Source of the DNA: an uncultured Flavobacteriaceae bacterium
GTDB lineage: Bacteria > Bacteroidota > Bacteroidia > Flavobacteriales > Flavobacteriaceae
Direction of reading: 5' to 3'
Assembly (NCBI GenBank): GCA_947503005.1
Contig: CANNCA010000002.1
Span: 248,001-312,000 of the forward strand
DNA length: 64,000 bases
Under the pieces are notes generated by a model, which saw only the letters and a list, made by a program, of their open reading frames with translations, ran no database searches and had not been told where the DNA came from. Numbering within the stretch: the stretch's first letter is position 1; the number at the start of each line of letters is the position of its first letter. The translations under genes and the position numbers were made by a program. Shown here piece after piece: positions 9,017 to 18,771 of the stretch.

Positions 9017-11251
9017 ATGAAAACCAAAATCGCACTTATTGTTTTATTGCTTTTCACTTTTGTTGGAACAACTCAAGAAGTACATAACGATAAAACAACC
9101 ATCTGTTGGGATGTATCCGCCTCAATGGAGTCCCGCGATTTGGACAAAGAACTTTCTGTTTTGGACAAAATTTTTCAAAGAAACGGAGACCAAGAAGTGC
9201 AATTGCTATTATTCGGTATAGACCTCGACGAAAGGAATTATACGATAAAAGACGGTAACTGGGCACAGCTTAAAAAAGATCTGGAAAATGTCCAATATGA
9301 TGGTGGAACAATATATGCAGCACTTAAGGGAAAAATAAAAAATCAAAATGTATATGTCTTTACGGACGGACAAAAAACGTTGACCAAAGATATATTGTCT
9401 TTGGAAGGAAAAAGTTTTTTAATAAACAGCAGCCCAAATCGCGATGCAAAATTTTTAGAGCGCACAGCGCTATTGAACAAAAGTCGTTTAATGGATTTTG
9501 CAACGATGCTTCCTGAAAATGTCAAGAAACTACAGCAAAAGGCAACTGAAACAAAAAAAAGTCAAGAATCGAGAATTCAGGGAACGGTTTATATAGATAA
9601 CAAACCAGCACCAGACGTACGGGTTGCGATCAAGGGTATATCCGATAGTTTCTTGACAGGTGCTTCAGGTTATTTTTCGATTCCCGCACAAGTAGGTGAT
9701 ACGTTGGTTGTCACCAGTAGAAATAGCAAAACAATTAAAACCGTTCCTGTAGAAATTATGGGACGTACCGATGTTTTTATGACCTCAAACATCGTTGCGT
9801 TGGATGAGGTTATTGTTGTAGAAAAAGAGTTGAAAAAAGCGGAAATGACGCTAACGGGCTATGGACTTCAGCGACAAGAGGCAATTGGGTATACAGTTTC
9901 CGAGGTTGATGATAAAGATATTTCTGAGGTCACCACTAATGTTGGTGATGCCATAAACACAAAGGTGCCCGGACTCGAAATAACTGGAAAAATAGAGGTT
10001 GGGGGTAAACAAGCGGGTGGTCTTGGTGCTGCAAGAATCAGGGGGAACGGTAGCATAAATATGAATACGAACGCCTTGGTAGTTGTTAACGGGGTTCCCA
10101 TGCGAAGAAGTGAGACTTCAGGTGCCCGTGGTGCATATACTACTACAAATGCAAATATGGATTTTATCGACCCCGCTAATATTGCGAAAATCACAGTCTT
10201 AAAAGGATTGGCAGCAACGAATGCTTGGGGTAGCGAGGGCCGTGGGGGAGTTATCTTAATAACTACCAAAACAGCTGTATACGGCACTGGCGAAGACGAA
10301 AAACCAGTGGATCGGGCACTTCTTAAAAATAATGTTTATGATGAAACACAAGGTGAATTGGCGTCAGATACAAGTCCGATCACTGTTGCCTTGAATGGGA
10401 GTGAATCGGTTGATGATGCTTATAACACGTATATGGCTCTTAAGAACTTGAACCAAGGCCATATCGAATTCTATTTGGATGCATTCAACTACTTCAAGGA
10501 AAAAGACGCAAAAATAGCTGGTAGGATTGTTTCTAACCTCTTGGAATGGAAAAGCGGTGATGTTGAGGTTTTGAAGGTAGTATCGAAGGCATTGGCAACC
10601 ATAGGTGACCATGAAAATGCAATTCGAGTGAATGAAGAAATCATTAAAATGACTCCTTCTGATGTCAACGCCTATTTGAGCAGTGCCACGGCAAAAACTG
10701 AATTAGGAAAGTATCAAGAAGGTTTAAATGAGTTATTAGCTCTTGAAAAGGGTACAAAATATTTTTCCGTAAATGCATCTGGAATTTCAAAGACCTTGAA
10801 ACGCGAAATAAAAAACCTGATTGCAATGCACAAAAATAAGCTTGACTTGACCAATGTGCATCCCGAATATTTAAAAAATCTAAAGTATAAGGTGCGCCTC
10901 GTTTTTGAATGGAACATTCCAGCAGCCGAATTCGAATTGCAATTCGTAAATCCGCAGAAAAGATTCTTCAACTGGGAACACACCAATTCTGCCATTAGAT
11001 CACGTATGGAAAATGAACTAAAGAGTAACTATCGGGTCGAGGAATACGAGTTTTATGGCGATGTAGCAGGGAAGTGGGTTATTAATGCAAAATACTTAGG
11101 TGAAACTTTGGGGTCAGATGAAGTACCTTTAGTTTTAAAAACAACTATTTATGAGGATTTTGGATCGCCCACCCAAAAAAGGGAAGATATTCTGGTCCAT
11201 TTTTCTAAGCCGGGAGAGAAAAAGAATTTAAAGAATCTTTTGGTCAATTGA
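9017..11251 (+). CDS. Exported VWA / plug / TPR / DUF2135-like protein (array member 1)
   Basis: 744 aa and the largest member of the tandem family. Order: signal peptide; a compact VWA domain with MIDAS residues D32, S34, S36, T98 and D117; a carboxypeptidase-like regulatory domain (about 186-262); a SusC-like plug (about 305-418: VPGLEI, ARIRGNGSI, ALVVVNGVPM, IDPANIAKITVLKG, GGVILITTK); TPR-like helices (about 500-600); and a C-terminal domain (about 635-735) with EWNIPAAEFELQFVNP and GKWVINAKYLG that resembles DUF2135/YfaP. The barrel that follows a plug in real receptors is absent. Partner and ligand unknown. Confidence 0.8.
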   Translation: MKTKIALIVLLLFTFVGTTQEVHNDKTTICWDVSASMESRDLDKELSVLDKIFQRNGDQEVQLLLFGIDLDERNYTIKDGNWAQLKKDLENVQYDGGTIYAALKGKIKNQNVYVFTDGQKTLTKDILSLEGKSFLINSSPNRDAKFLERTALLNKSRLMDFATMLPENVKKLQQKATETKKSQESRIQGTVYIDNKPAPDVRVAIKGISDSFLTGASGYFSIPAQVGDTLVVTSRNSKTIKTVPVEIMGRTDVFMTSNIVALDEVIVVEKELKKAEMTLTGYGLQRQEAIGYTVSEVDDKDISEVTTNVGDAINTKVPGLEITGKIEVGGKQAGGLGAARIRGNGSINMNTNALVVVNGVPMRRSETSGARGAYTTTNANMDFIDPANIAKITVLKGLAATNAWGSEGRGGVILITTKTAVYGTGEDEKPVDRALLKNNVYDETQGELASDTSPITVALNGSESVDDAYNTYMALKNLNQGHIEFYLDAFNYFKEKDAKIAGRIVSNLLEWKSGDVEVLKVVSKALATIGDHENAIRVNEEIIKMTPSDVNAYLSSATAKTELGKYQEGLNELLALEKGTKYFSVNASGISKTLKREIKNLIAMHKNKLDLTNVHPEYLKNLKYKVRLVFEWNIPAAEFELQFVNPQKRFFNWEHTNSAIRSRMENELKSNYRVEEYEFYGDVAGKWVINAKYLGETLGSDEVPLVLKTTIYEDFGSPTQKREDILVHFSKPGEKKNLKNLLVN

Positions 11252-11375
11252 TGCTTATCGATTGAGTACCAAGTGGGTCAAGGCTTACAAAAATTAACAT
11301 TTAAATAGATGTAAAGTCCAGATGGTCAGGTAGTAATATCAATAAAATTTTGTAACTTGAGATAAAACTAAAGCT

Positions 11376-13238
11376 ATGAAAAAGTTATTGTTTCTTCTCG
11401 TTTTGATATCCAGTTTTGGCCTTGCCCAAGAAAAAACAATTTTCGGAACTGTTACAGATGGTTCAGCTCCTTTGAAAAACGTTGCTATTTCTATCAACGA
11501 TGCCTCAGAGGCAATATTTACCGATGATAATGGTAAATATAGAATTGACGCAAATGTAAACGATAAGATAAAATATTCGTATCAGGGTTTTAAGAATATT
11601 GTGATTAAAGTCGAAGATGTTACCCGTGTTTTGAACTTGAATATGGTACTTGATATTCAAGAGCTGGAAGAAGTTACGGTACTTGGCAGTAATCGAAAAT
11701 CACAAAAAGTCTTGGAATTGGAGTATCCATCTAATTTCAATATTATCAGAACAGCTTTTGGGTATATAAATGCGGAAACCGCTCCGGGAAATGTTCGGTT
11801 TTTAAATAGTGACGAAATCGATCCGGTCTACCTTTGTATTTTAGACTTGTTAAGAAACCGATTTAGCGGTATTCGAGTTCAAGGGGAGTGTAGCGGCGCT
11901 TTCGGACCCACAATAATAAACTCCGCTGAGAACGCAAGTAATCAAGAAGGACAAATTGAAAATGAAGTTAGTATTTTCGGTTCAGCATCCAATGCGGGTA
12001 CAGGGGTTCGTTCTAATCTAAATCAAGGAAAAGTATTTGTACGAGGTACTTCCTCACTGTCAAACCCAAGGTCCGCAATTTTTGATGTCGATGGACAAAT
12101 TCTAAACGATGCGCCGTTGTGGTTGGATATAAGGAATATCAAACGTTTGGCGATATTGAATAATTTTGCCGCTTCAACCTCATACGGTAGTGCAGGAGCC
12201 GGCGGGGTTATTGTTATAAACACGATATCAGGTAGTCCAAAATCGGATGAAATATATGATCGGGCAAGGTTGCGGAATAATTTTGTTTCTGATAACATCA
12301 TTTCACAAGAAGATTTAAAAAACAACGCACCAAGCTATATGGCAGATATTAAAGCAAGCCAATCTTTGGAGGAGGCGAAAAGGATATACGAAGGATATAC
12401 GAAATCATATGGTGGACACCCTTATTTTGTACTAGACATGCAGCGGTATTTTAAGGAACGTTGGGGTGCTTCCGATTTTTCCAACGAAATTTTCAAGAGT
12501 AAGTCTTTTTTATTTGAAAACAATCCGGTTTTGTTAAAGGCATTGGCGTACCAATCAGAGGCGTTAGGAGACTTTGAAGAGGCGAATGAAATGTACAAAG
12601 AGGTCTTGCGATTACGCCCTAATTACTTGCAATCTTATCTTGATATGGCCAATAGTTACAGGGATATTAGAAAGCCGCAACAAGCGGCATCTATCTATAC
12701 CCGTTACAATTATTTACTCGAAGAGGGAATTCTGAAAAATGATTCTATTGGTTTCGCTAATCTATTTGAGCGTGAGTACAACAACTTTTTGCTCTTGGAT
12801 AAAAATAGCATTGTCAAGAAAGGAACCGCAAGCGAGTTATTTGTGGCGGAGGAAGATTTTGAAGGCACACGATTGGTATTCGAATGGAACGATAGCGAGG
12901 CCGAGTTTGATTTGCAATTTGTAAATCCTGAAAACCAGTTCTTTATGTTGAAACACAGTCTAGCCGACAATGCAGATATGATTGCAAGGGAAAAAGAGTA
13001 TGGTTATAGTGCCGTAGAGTATTTAATAGATGGTTCGTTGCCAGGCACATGGAAGGTCAATATGAATTATTTAGGAAATAAGAGTCTGACACCCACTTAT
13101 TTAAAGGCAACCGTTTACTACAACTACGGAACCTATGCCCAACGTAAGGAGGTGAAAGTGTTCAAACTTAGCCTTAAGAATACACCCCATGAATTATTTG
13201 CCATTTCGGTCGGAGCGAAATTGGCTTTAAATAACTAG
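11376..13238 (+). CDS. Exported plug / TPR / DUF2135-like protein (array member 2)
   Basis: 620 aa. Signal peptide (cleavage near GLAQ), regulatory domain (about 20-95), plug-like region (about 140-290) with VFVRGTSSLSNP, AIFDVDGQI and GSAGAGGVIVINT, two or three TPR units (LLKALAYQSEALGDFEEA, then RPNYLQSYLDMANSYRD), and a DUF2135-like end (EWNDSEAEFDLQFVNP; GTWKVNMNYLGN). It lacks the VWA domain of member 1. The plug contains an Asn/Glu-rich insert (about 175-215) missing from the other members. A 124-bp gap separates it from member 1. Confidence 0.78.
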   Translation: MKKLLFLLVLISSFGLAQEKTIFGTVTDGSAPLKNVAISINDASEAIFTDDNGKYRIDANVNDKIKYSYQGFKNIVIKVEDVTRVLNLNMVLDIQELEEVTVLGSNRKSQKVLELEYPSNFNIIRTAFGYINAETAPGNVRFLNSDEIDPVYLCILDLLRNRFSGIRVQGECSGAFGPTIINSAENASNQEGQIENEVSIFGSASNAGTGVRSNLNQGKVFVRGTSSLSNPRSAIFDVDGQILNDAPLWLDIRNIKRLAILNNFAASTSYGSAGAGGVIVINTISGSPKSDEIYDRARLRNNFVSDNIISQEDLKNNAPSYMADIKASQSLEEAKRIYEGYTKSYGGHPYFVLDMQRYFKERWGASDFSNEIFKSKSFLFENNPVLLKALAYQSEALGDFEEANEMYKEVLRLRPNYLQSYLDMANSYRDIRKPQQAASIYTRYNYLLEEGILKNDSIGFANLFEREYNNFLLLDKNSIVKKGTASELFVAEEDFEGTRLVFEWNDSEAEFDLQFVNPENQFFMLKHSLADNADMIAREKEYGYSAVEYLIDGSLPGTWKVNMNYLGNKSLTPTYLKATVYYNYGTYAQRKEVKVFKLSLKNTPHELFAISVGAKLALNN

Positions 13239-13356
13239 AATCACTTGTTGCAGGGTTTTCCCCTTTATTCTTTAAAAGAGTTAGCAATTCTTCTAAACAA
13301 AACTTAAATCGGCAAGATTTTTGAGGGTATTTTCTTATATTTTAATATTCCAGACC

Positions 13357-15117
13357 ATGAAAAGACTTCTCTTTACGTTAGCGACCCTTATTTTTATTAC
13401 TTCCACCTACGCTCAAGAAAATCTCAAGACCATAAAAGGTAAGATAACCTATCTCGAAGGTCCAGTAGCTAATGCTGATATAAAGGTATCCGGTACAGAA
13501 ATGATTTTAAAATCGAATACGGATGGAAGTTATGAGGTACAAGCCTACCAGGGAGATATCATCACTTTTTCTTATCCGAGTTTACGAGATATGGAAATCG
13601 TGGTGGAAGATGTGACGCGTATTTTGAACATTACCATGTCACCAGAAATCAATGAGTTAGATGAAGTAGTAGTGCAAGCTAGTAAACGTCGAAGTCAAAA
13701 TGACTTGCGGGAGGATTATGCTATCAATAAAAATATCATTCGAACAGCTTTTGGGTATTTGGATGCAGAACGTTCTGCCGGAAAGATTAGGATATTGAAC
13801 GAGGATGAGATCAATGCCGTTTCGCTTTGCGTATTAGACATGATGAGAAGCAGATTTCCTGGAATCATTGTTTCTGGGGATTGTAATAAGGGAGGAGAAG
13901 TTTATTCTGCAAGGGGTCTTAGACCTGGACCAATGATTTGGGATGTTGATGGACAGATTATTGCCAATCAAGGACCTTTTACGCCCAGTGCCCCAATTTG
14001 GATTGATGTGAGGAATATCAAACGGGTAGCTGTAATGAATAGTTTGGCCAATACTGTTTCGTATGGTAACCTTGGTGCTCCTGGAGTAATAGTCATTAAT
14101 ACCATTGGTGGAATTGTAGGCTCCGAGTCCGGAAAATTCTTGGACCGCGCCCGTCTTCGGAACAACATCTTCAAAGATGACGCACTTTCCCAAAGCGATT
14201 TATCCAAAAACGAACCCACCTATTTATTGGATTATAAATCAAGTACATCCATCGATACGGCGAAATCGGTTTATGAAAACAATTTAAAGAAATATTTTAA
14301 CTCCCCACATTTCCTTATCGATTCATACGCTTACTTTTTGAACAAAGGCGAAGAAAAGTTTGCCACGGATATTTTAAGTAAGAACCTACCACTTGTTGAC
14401 AAAAATGCGGTATACTTAAAAGCTTTGGCCTATTATACAGAAGCCAATGGTGATTTGAATAAAGCAAAAGATTTATACGAACAGGTCTTTATTTTACGGC
14501 CTAACTACGTACAGTCCTATCGTGATTTAGCTGAAAGCTATCGTAGTGTCAAGAAATACAAAAAGGCAGCATCGATGTATGCTCGTTATAATTATTTGGT
14601 AGCGGAAAGTTTCCTTCCATCGGACAGCTTAGGGTTAGGGGCAATTATTGATCGGGACAGCGAAAACCTCATGGCTCTTGAGGGCGATAAAGTAATGGAG
14701 GGTGGAAAGGTACAAACTAGACTAGCAAAGTATACAGAATTTGACGGCACACGTATGCTTTTCGAATGGAACGATAGTGAGGCGGAATTCGAATTACAGT
14801 TCGTAAATCCTGAAAAACACTATCATACATGGAAACATACTTGGGTAGCCAATGAAAACCGCATAAGGGATGAAAAACTAAAAGGCTATTCTTCCGAAGA
14901 GTTCTTGATTGATGCATCTCTAGCAGGTAATTGGCAAGTGAATATCAACTACAAAGGCAATAAAAAGTTGGAACCGACCTACTTAAAAGTAACGACCTAC
15001 TTCAATTACGGCTTGAATTCGCAACGCAAGGAAGTAAATGTATACCGACTCTCTTTAAAAGATACGAACCATAAGTTGTTCGATCTTATGAACTCAGGTT
15101 CGGTCCGAAGTAATTAG
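13357..15117 (+). CDS. Exported plug / TPR / DUF2135-like protein (array member 3)
   Basis: 586 aa from the ATG at 13357, which begins a normal signal peptide (MKRLLF to TYAQ). The in-frame extension upstream begins only with TTG at 13321. Regulatory domain about 24-100, plug about 140-252 (IWDVDGQI, APGVIVINT), TPR helices about 345-425, DUF2135-like domain about 480-575. It is the close paralogue of member 4: regulatory, TPR and C-terminal parts are nearly the same, while the middle of the plug differs. Two cysteines inside the plug (CVLDMM, GDC) recur in members 2 and 4 and could form a disulfide. Confidence 0.78.
   Translation: MKRLLFTLATLIFITSTYAQENLKTIKGKITYLEGPVANADIKVSGTEMILKSNTDGSYEVQAYQGDIITFSYPSLRDMEIVVEDVTRILNITMSPEINELDEVVVQASKRRSQNDLREDYAINKNIIRTAFGYLDAERSAGKIRILNEDEINAVSLCVLDMMRSRFPGIIVSGDCNKGGEVYSARGLRPGPMIWDVDGQIIANQGPFTPSAPIWIDVRNIKRVAVMNSLANTVSYGNLGAPGVIVINTIGGIVGSESGKFLDRARLRNNIFKDDALSQSDLSKNEPTYLLDYKSSTSIDTAKSVYENNLKKYFNSPHFLIDSYAYFLNKGEEKFATDILSKNLPLVDKNAVYLKALAYYTEANGDLNKAKDLYEQVFILRPNYVQSYRDLAESYRSVKKYKKAASMYARYNYLVAESFLPSDSLGLGAIIDRDSENLMALEGDKVMEGGKVQTRLAKYTEFDGTRMLFEWNDSEAEFELQFVNPEKHYHTWKHTWVANENRIRDEKLKGYSSEEFLIDASLAGNWQVNINYKGNKKLEPTYLKVTTYFNYGLNSQRKEVNVYRLSLKDTNHKLFDLMNSGSVRSN
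14932..15002 (+). repeat. 71-bp identical repeat, copy A (array member 3)
   Basis: Identical to 16792-16862 in array member 4, at an offset of exactly 1860 bp. It encodes the core of the DUF2135-like domain. Flanking coding sequence is also highly similar, with scattered silent changes. Confidence 0.9.
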
Positions 15118-15234
15118 AAGAATCGAATGGTATGCTTGCTAATACCACGAAGTTTTAAAGTAAGTTAAGAAGCCTTACGTGAAAAGAAAGTTTACGTAAC
15201 CTCGTTTTTGAAGTTTAATGCTAAATACCAACCC

Positions 15235-16977
15235 ATGAAAAGATTTTTTTCACTTCTCGTCGCCCTTATCTGCTTTACAGCCACCTACGCCCAAGAAAAC
15301 CTAAAAACCATAAAAGGTAAAATCTCTTACCTCGGAGGACCTGTGGTTAACGCGGATATTAAAGTGTCTAGCTCTGAAGAGATTTATAAGTCTACCATTG
15401 ATGGTTCATATGAAGTAAATGCTACCCAAGGTGATATTATTACATTTTCCTATCCCAGCCTTCGTGACATGGAAATTGTTGTTGAAGATGTAACCCGTAT
15501 TTTGAATATTACAATGTCTCCCGAGTTTACCGAGTTAGACGAAGTTGTAGTTCAAGCTAGTAAACGCCGCACACAAAAAGATTTAAAAGCTGAATATCCA
15601 ATAGATAAAAATATTGTTAATACCCTATGGGGATATATTGATGTTGAGAGAGCGCCTGGTCAAGTTTGGCTTATGAGTGAAGAAGATATTAGCCCAGTTA
15701 GAATATGTATTCTTGATTTACTACAAGGTAGGTTCCCCGGCGTACAAGTAAGTGGTGATTGTTTCAATGGGGGAGCGGTGACTTCAAGAAGATATAGTTC
15801 TATAACACAAGGTCGATCATTTGTGTTTGAAGTAGACGGACAACTTTTTAAAGATGCACCAATATGGGTTCCTGTGACCGCAATGAAGCGAATTGCTATT
15901 TTTCCTGGTTTGGCGATGGCATCTAGGTATGGGACACTAGGTGCCGGCGGTGTAATTATTATAAATACTGTGAATGGAAACCCCCAAATTAACAAGTTCG
16001 TTGACAGAGCTCGTCTTAGAAGTAATATTTACGAAGACGATGCACTTGCTACTTCTCAAGTTGAGAAAAACATGCCAGAATATCTTGTCGATTATAAATA
16101 TAGTTCGTCTTCTGAAATTGCGATTGCTGTCTTCGACCACCATTATGGGAAGTATCATAACTCACCCTACTTCTTCATTGATTCTTACGGCTATTTCATG
16201 AGTACGGGTAAGGAGAAATTTGCACAAGATATTTTAATTAAAAACCTACCACTTGTTGATAAAAATGCGGTATACTTAAAAGCGTTGGCCTATTATGCAG
16301 AAGCCAATGGAGATTTGAATAGGGCTAAAGATTTATACGAACAAGTATTTATTTTACGCCCCAATTATGCGCAGTCATACCGTGATCTGGCAGAAAGCTA
16401 TCGCAATGCCAAGAACTATAAAAAAGCGGCATCAATGTATGCCCGCTATAATTATTTGGTGGAGGAAGATTTCCTTCAGTCCGACAGCTTGGGTTTGGGC
16501 TCGATTATGGACCGGGATTCAGAAAATCTCATGGCTCTTGAAGGGGACAAGCTGATGGAAAGCGGAAAACCACAAACTAGGCTTGCCAAATACACTGAAT
16601 TCGATGGCACACGTATGCTTTTCGAATGGAACGATAGTGAGGCAGAATTCGAATTGCAGTTCGTAAATCCCGAGAAACATTACCATACTTGGAAACATAC
16701 TTGGGTTTCAAACGAAGACCGTATACGGGACGAAAAACTTAAAGGCTATTCTTCCGAAGAATTTTTGATTGATGGGTCTCTAGTAGGTAAATGGCAAGTG
16801 AATATCAACTACAAAGGCAATAAAAAGTTGGAACCGACCTACTTAAAAGTAACGACCTACTTTAATTACGGTTTGAATTCACAACGTAAGGAAGTAAACG
16901 TATATCGCTTGTCGTTGAAAAATATCAATCACAAGTTATTTGATGTGGTAAATTCAGGAAGAATTTCAACCAACTAA
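15235..16977 (+). CDS. Exported plug / TPR / DUF2135-like protein (array member 4)
   Basis: 580 aa from the ATG at 15235 (MKRFFS, signal peptide to TYAQ). A TTG at 15208 would add nine residues and is unlikely. It has the same architecture as member 3, with the plug-like part about 140-250 (FVFEVDGQLF, GAGGVIIINT). Its stop lies 12 bp before member 5, which indicates one transcript. The 3' end is nearly identical in DNA sequence to member 3, including 71 identical bases, which points to recent duplication or gene conversion. Confidence 0.78.
   Translation: MKRFFSLLVALICFTATYAQENLKTIKGKISYLGGPVVNADIKVSSSEEIYKSTIDGSYEVNATQGDIITFSYPSLRDMEIVVEDVTRILNITMSPEFTELDEVVVQASKRRTQKDLKAEYPIDKNIVNTLWGYIDVERAPGQVWLMSEEDISPVRICILDLLQGRFPGVQVSGDCFNGGAVTSRRYSSITQGRSFVFEVDGQLFKDAPIWVPVTAMKRIAIFPGLAMASRYGTLGAGGVIIINTVNGNPQINKFVDRARLRSNIYEDDALATSQVEKNMPEYLVDYKYSSSSEIAIAVFDHHYGKYHNSPYFFIDSYGYFMSTGKEKFAQDILIKNLPLVDKNAVYLKALAYYAEANGDLNRAKDLYEQVFILRPNYAQSYRDLAESYRNAKNYKKAASMYARYNYLVEEDFLQSDSLGLGSIMDRDSENLMALEGDKLMESGKPQTRLAKYTEFDGTRMLFEWNDSEAEFELQFVNPEKHYHTWKHTWVSNEDRIRDEKLKGYSSEEFLIDGSLVGKWQVNINYKGNKKLEPTYLKVTTYFNYGLNSQRKEVNVYRLSLKNINHKLFDVVNSGRISTN
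16792..16862 (+). repeat. 71-bp identical repeat, copy B (array member 4)
   Basis: Second copy of 14932-15002. See the entry for copy A. Confidence 0.9.
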
Positions 16978-16989
16978 GCATACCAAAAC

Positions 16990-18771
16990 ATGAAAAGATA
17001 TTTACAAACTACTGTACTTATTTTTATGTCCCAAATAATCTTTAGCCAAAACGATGAGGTAACGGTTACCGGAGAGGTAACGGATGGATTGCAACCCCTA
17101 TCCGATGTAAACATTACAATTCAAGGAAGCACAAAAGGTACAAAGACGAATACTCAAGGCAAGTATGTTTTAAATGCCATAGAAGGTGATGTTATTTTGT
17201 TCAGCCATATTGGACATGAATCCGTTGAAATTATCATTGAGGACACGGATCGAACGCTGAATTTAGTGATGAATCCTGACATAGAGGTATTGGACAATGT
17301 GACGGTAACTCAAAAGAAGAAAACCCGAAAAACCCAAGAGAAATTATTTCTGGAGTATAATACCAATCCCAATTTGATAAAAACGCAGTTTGGTATTTTA
17401 GATAAGGAAATCTCGGGGACTTCGATGTATATTTTAGATGAAGAGCAGATTAATCCTGTAGCTACAAACATTCTTGCCGTACTTAATGGTAAGTTTCCCG
17501 GAGTCAAGATGAGTCCAAAAGGGGACCCTACAAGAACCACGAGTCCACTGGACCCAGGCGCGGTGATCTACATACGAGGAGGTGGTTCAATAAGTAATCC
17601 CACTCCGGCTATCTACGAGGTTGATGGTTTTGTTTATGTAGACCCGCCACTTTTTTTAGATGCCCAGAACATTAAGCGTATTGCACTTTTACCATCCTTT
17701 GCATCTGCAGCGAGATATGGTAACATTGGGGTAGGCGGTGTTTTTATAATCAATACAAAATCGGGTAATTTTTCTCCAAAAGATGGAGATTCTGGTTTAG
17801 TTGATAAAGATTTACTTCGAAATAACAATGTTCAAAATGTTGTCCTAGATTACAAAGACCTAAACAAAGATGGCCCAACGTATCTGACTGAACTAAGAAA
17901 GAGTAAAGACTTTGATGAGGCAAAAGGAATTTATCAGAAGTTTTTGACTAGTTATAGTAGTTCAATGCACTTTGTATTGGATGCCTATCAATATTTCTAT
18001 GATAATTTGGAAAAACCCAAATTTGCCGACAACATTATTGTAAAACACCGAAGTCTTTTTGAAAACAACGCTATGGCTTTAAAGGCCCTTGCATACATAT
18101 ACCAAGTACAAGGACGTTTATTAAAGGCTCATGAAGCTTTTAAAGAAATTTTTGTCTCTCGACCCAACTACGCTCAGTCTTACTTTGACTTGGCGAATAG
18201 TTATCGAGAAATTGAGCAGTACGAAAAAGCTGCAGGTATTTATGCGCGATATAGCTATTTATTGGAAGAAGGCTTTGTTCAACCTGAGCCAAATTTCGAT
18301 GTATTATTGACTCGAGAATATAAAAACCTATTGGTTCAAAAGGGTGACAAGCTTCTCAGTAGAAAAGCCCAAAAAAAGGTATCCGAGTATACAGAGGTGG
18401 TTAATACTCGTTTAGTATTTGAATGGAATGATAGCGAGGCTGAATTTGAGCTTCAATTCGTAAATCCCAAGGGAAAATATTTTAAAACAGAACACTCATT
18501 ATTTGCGAGTCCGGAGCGTATACGAAGTCAGAAAATAGCGGGCTATGCTATGGAAGAACATTTGATTGATGAATCAATGCCAGGTAAATGGCAAGTGAAT
18601 ATAAGATATTTAGGAAATAAAAGTTTGACCCCAACATATCTAAAGGCAACTGTTTATCATGATTATGGTAGCCCCTCGCAACTAAAAGAAATTAAGTTTT
18701 TTAAATTGACCCTTAAAAATATAAATCAAAAATTATTTGAATTGTATAACACGTCTAAAGTTTCTAACTGA
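16990..18771 (+). CDS. Exported plug / TPR / DUF2135-like protein (array member 5)
   Basis: 593 aa. Signal peptide to about residue 19; regulatory domain about 23-100 with the usual TNTQGKYVL core; plug about 135-260 (VIYIRGGGSISNPTPAIYEV, then GVGGVFIINTKSG); TPR about 350-425; DUF2135-like end (EWNDSEAEFELQFVNP, GKWQVNIRYLGNKS). Its plug is closer to standard SusC plugs than those of members 3 and 4. The stop overlaps the next start by one base (TGATG), so the two genes are translationally coupled. Confidence 0.78.
   Translation: MKRYLQTTVLIFMSQIIFSQNDEVTVTGEVTDGLQPLSDVNITIQGSTKGTKTNTQGKYVLNAIEGDVILFSHIGHESVEIIIEDTDRTLNLVMNPDIEVLDNVTVTQKKKTRKTQEKLFLEYNTNPNLIKTQFGILDKEISGTSMYILDEEQINPVATNILAVLNGKFPGVKMSPKGDPTRTTSPLDPGAVIYIRGGGSISNPTPAIYEVDGFVYVDPPLFLDAQNIKRIALLPSFASAARYGNIGVGGVFIINTKSGNFSPKDGDSGLVDKDLLRNNNVQNVVLDYKDLNKDGPTYLTELRKSKDFDEAKGIYQKFLTSYSSSMHFVLDAYQYFYDNLEKPKFADNIIVKHRSLFENNAMALKALAYIYQVQGRLLKAHEAFKEIFVSRPNYAQSYFDLANSYREIEQYEKAAGIYARYSYLLEEGFVQPEPNFDVLLTREYKNLLVQKGDKLLSRKAQKKVSEYTEVVNTRLVFEWNDSEAEFELQFVNPKGKYFKTEHSLFASPERIRSQKIAGYAMEEHLIDESMPGKWQVNIRYLGNKSLTPTYLKATVYHDYGSPSQLKEIKFFKLTLKNINQKLFELYNTSKVSN

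Noticed and set aside
9017-18771. Possibility that the array genes are frameshifted or truncated SusC receptors (pseudogenes)
   Set aside because: All five have intact frames, the same TPR and C-terminal domain after the plug, and close spacing; independent decay would not give a shared ending.
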